A DNA stretch of 64,000 nucleotides from Centropus unirufus (Eukaryota; Chordata; Aves; Cuculiformes; Centropidae), in contig VYZI01000018.1 in the NCBI GenBank assembly GCA_013397695.1, forward strand, positions 2,644,920 through 2,708,919. The letters run 5' to 3'. The notes beneath the pieces were generated by a model that was given only the letters and a program-made list of their open reading frames with translations, was not told the origin of the DNA and searched no databases. Below, one piece after another: positions 61,501-64,000 of the stretch (the first letter of the stretch is position 1; the number at the start of each line of letters is the position of its first letter). A program made the position numbers and the translations under genes.

Positions 61501-64000
61501 TTAAAACAAAGATGCTAATTATATTTCTATATTTTTATTATTGAAATAAAACTGGACTGTGTGAAGTGACAGACCCATAATAAAAACAACCATACGCTGC
61601 ACAGCCTAAGTGGAAGGGGGCAGGGTTGAATATTTTTTTGCAGGAAAAAAGGCACCCAAGAGCTTTCACAACTGTACCTGTTAACTGTGCCGGGCGTTTT
61701 AATTCCCTTGAGCTTTGGCAGTGGGGCAAAGCATGTGATACACTCTGAGGACATTCAGTCACTCCAAATTCAGGCAAGACTCTCATTGTACCAACTTGTG
61801 CTGCCATTCTTTTATGCTTCTCAAGGATAACCACCCAAAGACACATTACGTGCATACGCTACTGCTGTCCTAAGATCGCTATCGTGAGATCGAGTCCTGG
61901 AACCTTTCCCCTGTACTAGTCTACCACTCCCATACAACTGCTACTGCAGTCCTTGACAGTCCTCCCTGGCAACTGGCAAGTGCTTTCTCCCACATACGGA
62001 TGGATTTGAGCCTGAAACGTTGGGAAATGGGCTTATTGCCTGGAAGACTGGTCAGACCTGCCATTTGCGGGGTGTATCCTGTAGTGTGATTCCAGCTTTT
62101 TAGAGCAGCGCTTTGTGTTTCTCTTGGGGTGGGATGGGGCTCCCACCCAGCTCGCATCATCTGCTATTCACCGCTTTTGCAGCATCCCTTCTGCATCTGT
62201 CTACTGGCCTGTTTTTTCTAAACTAGGCAGTTTGTCTACCCCCTCACCTCCATGTCAGATGTGCAGGCTGTTAGGGGTGTAACACCATTTGCAAAATCTG
62301 CCTTCCCAATGACCTCAGCTCCGGGGCTGGGACCCCAGCAAGCACCCTGCCTTTACTCAGCTTTAGCAGGGCTAGATGACTTCCTCTGGTGTTGGCTTTT
62401 GTCTATATTTGAGAACCTCACATCTCTAAATGAGCTGAAGTCATTGTTGCTACAATTTCCAGGGTTAACTAATTTGATGTTCAGCATCATAGCACAACTT
62501 TCTTTTCCAAAACCTGCTGACACCCACTAGTCGTGGGCTTTAAGTGACAAGTTTATATCCCTATCAAAAAATTAACTTCCTAGAAAGGCAGGGATGCTCC
62601 TGCCTAATGCAGATATCTCCTGATTGTTATCAGCTTATAAGTGACACAAAATTACACGTTTAAACGGAAAAACCAAGAGGTACTTTGCTGATAGGAAGGT
62701 GAGTCTCAGCATTCATTTAGAGTGTCAGTGGAGAGCCAGAATTTCCATGTTGTGGAAAATTCAGACATTTAAGAATTTTCAGTTCCTTACTGGAGTGAAG
62801 ACCCAGGAAAACAGCAACAACAACAAAAAAGATTATTTTTCTGGAAGTCACTCTTACTGGCCTGAAGAAATAAGTCAAGACTGTAAGTGGTGCCTTTTGG
62901 GTCACTTATTGCAGCAAAAAACATTGTAAGAAGATGTGTAGTAGAATAATCTGAGAGAGGTAAGGTCTGAAAAATTCCCAGGGAGTAAAAGGCCTCAAGA
63001 ATGAAGCCATGGACAAAGAAATATGCACAACTTAATATGGTGACTAAACTTGATTTCTACTTTGGTCCCTGTAACTACTGTTTCCCACTTTGTGTTGATC
63101 TAGGAAAGACCAGACAAGACTCTTGGATGAAACTCTATCAACCCTTTTAGCATGGGGAGGAAAATATCATTGGTTATCCTTGCACTAAAGCAAGAAGCAA
63201 AGGAGCTGTCGAGCTGTGGAGGGGGCAGCGATGTAAGTCTGGACTGTGGAGATTTTGTGGTTTTCTTTTTTTTTTTTTCCCCTTAGGAATGGGAAGAATT
63301 AATGTCACCTTTTCTGCCTTGGCTCTAGAGTGGCGCCTCAGATCAGATGGAGATCAGATGGCATAAAAATTTGTATGATGGGAGGTAAAAACTTCTTTTA
63401 TCAAAACTTTAAAATTATCAGGGTCTGTAGATAACAATTTTCCTTATAGAAGTTCAGAACAATCACTTCCTATCCTTTTGGGACTTAAAATACAAAGATC
63501 CACTGAGAAGGAAAAACCTTCCATGGTGACTTTTTCCGCATAGCCTAAGTTTTAAAACTGCTTTTGCTTGGGTTGTATCAGCAACAGGGGAGACAGACTA
63601 GCAAGAGATGTGTGCTGGGTTAGGCTGTCACCTTCCTGTGTTTCTGTTGTCACTCTTCCATTAAGGATGGTCATTTGCTCATGTTCTTTGACTAATGAGC
63701 AAGGTACCTGAAGTTACCTTGCATTTACAACAGGAAAAGGATACAGTGAAGAAGGTGGGAGAAAGGAAAGTGTGGTGGGCTGCCACCACTGAAAGCCCAG
63801 TGTCCTGGTGCGGACCCCAAGGCAGCCAGGAGGTGCTTTAGCGCTGCAAGGATGCATCTATGCATCCATCTCTCATCTCGTTGTGCCACAGGCCAGCGCA
63901 GCATCTCTCCCATCGTGTGTTACCAGGCACGATCCCTAGGAAAATCACAAGTACACACACAGCCAGGCATATTTAGTCAATTCATCTACTGCTGCGCACC
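61501..64000. other. noncoding, no gene recognised
   Basis: An AAC-rich run lies at 62810-62831 and a T13 run followed by CCCCTTAG at 63266-63285. A small direct duplication, CAGATGGAGATCAGATGG, occurs near 63344-63361. Open frames of up to 105 codons (minus, 61538-61855) match nothing. The end of the window is not in a recognisable feature. Confidence 0.5.

Noticed and set aside
1..64000. tRNA, rRNA, known microRNA, CRISPR array, operon or prokaryotic gene
   Set aside because: I found no tRNA B-box-type wording, no rRNA segments, no microRNA seed plus hairpin I could recognise, no regularly spaced repeat array, and no coding density like that of a bacterium or virus.

Overview
The window reads as vertebrate nuclear DNA, most likely from a bird. 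Three lines of evidence support this. The sequence is AT-rich with no dense coding. It has two short assembly gaps (15 and 46 N). It contains remnants of CR1-type LINEs, the dominant retroposon of birds and other sauropsids, while I saw nothing resembling Alu, B1 or L1. The overall repeat load looks very low, which favours a bird over a turtle or crocodile. The species and chromosome cannot be named from the sequence alone.

I found no convincing protein-coding exon. Open reading frames are short (longest 178 codons), often overlap on both strands, and match no family I recognise. The window therefore looks like a gene desert or a very large intron. The recognisable content falls into four groups: (1) LINE/SINE relics: a CR1 ORF2 fragment near 17.1 kb (+), an older CR1/L3-like fragment at 18.8-19.2 kb (-), a CR1-like 3' fragment at 35.8-35.96 kb (+), a possible MIR-like piece at 33.5 kb, and weaker candidates at 1.1 and 51.1 kb; (2) local duplications: a ~140 bp direct repeat pair at 23.2 and 23.9 kb, plus short tandem duplications at 29.2, 34.0 and 39.7 kb; (3) one clear CpG island at 57.64-58.08 kb, the best promoter candidate; (4) several blocks with the texture of conserved noncoding elements (TAATTA-type homeodomain cores, SOX/MEIS-like words, no repeats), mainly at 9.6-10.2, 14.05-14.35, 21.5, 22.4-22.7, 26.3-28.5, 41.0-41.35 and 60.0-61.5 kb.

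Layout: 1-9.4 kb is mostly featureless AT-rich DNA with one 15 bp inverted repeat; 9.6-16.9 kb is noncoding with two enhancer-like blocks; 17-24.1 kb holds the LINE relics, a gap and the duplicated segment; 26.3-28.5 kb is the densest enhancer-like stretch in the middle; 28.6-46.7 kb is quiet apart from tandem repeats, relics and the 41 kb block; 46.7-48.1 kb is a GC-richer patch with a possible micro-exon; 48.1-57.5 kb is quiet; 57.6-58.1 kb is the CpG island; 58.1-61.5 kb is an enhancer-like flank; the remainder is unremarkable.

The simplest model is a cis-regulatory landscape around a developmentally regulated gene whose promoter, or alternative promoter, may be the 57.6-58.1 kb CpG island. 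This is an inference. Conservation could not be measured here, and I see no evidence for a new protein-based or RNA-based system.
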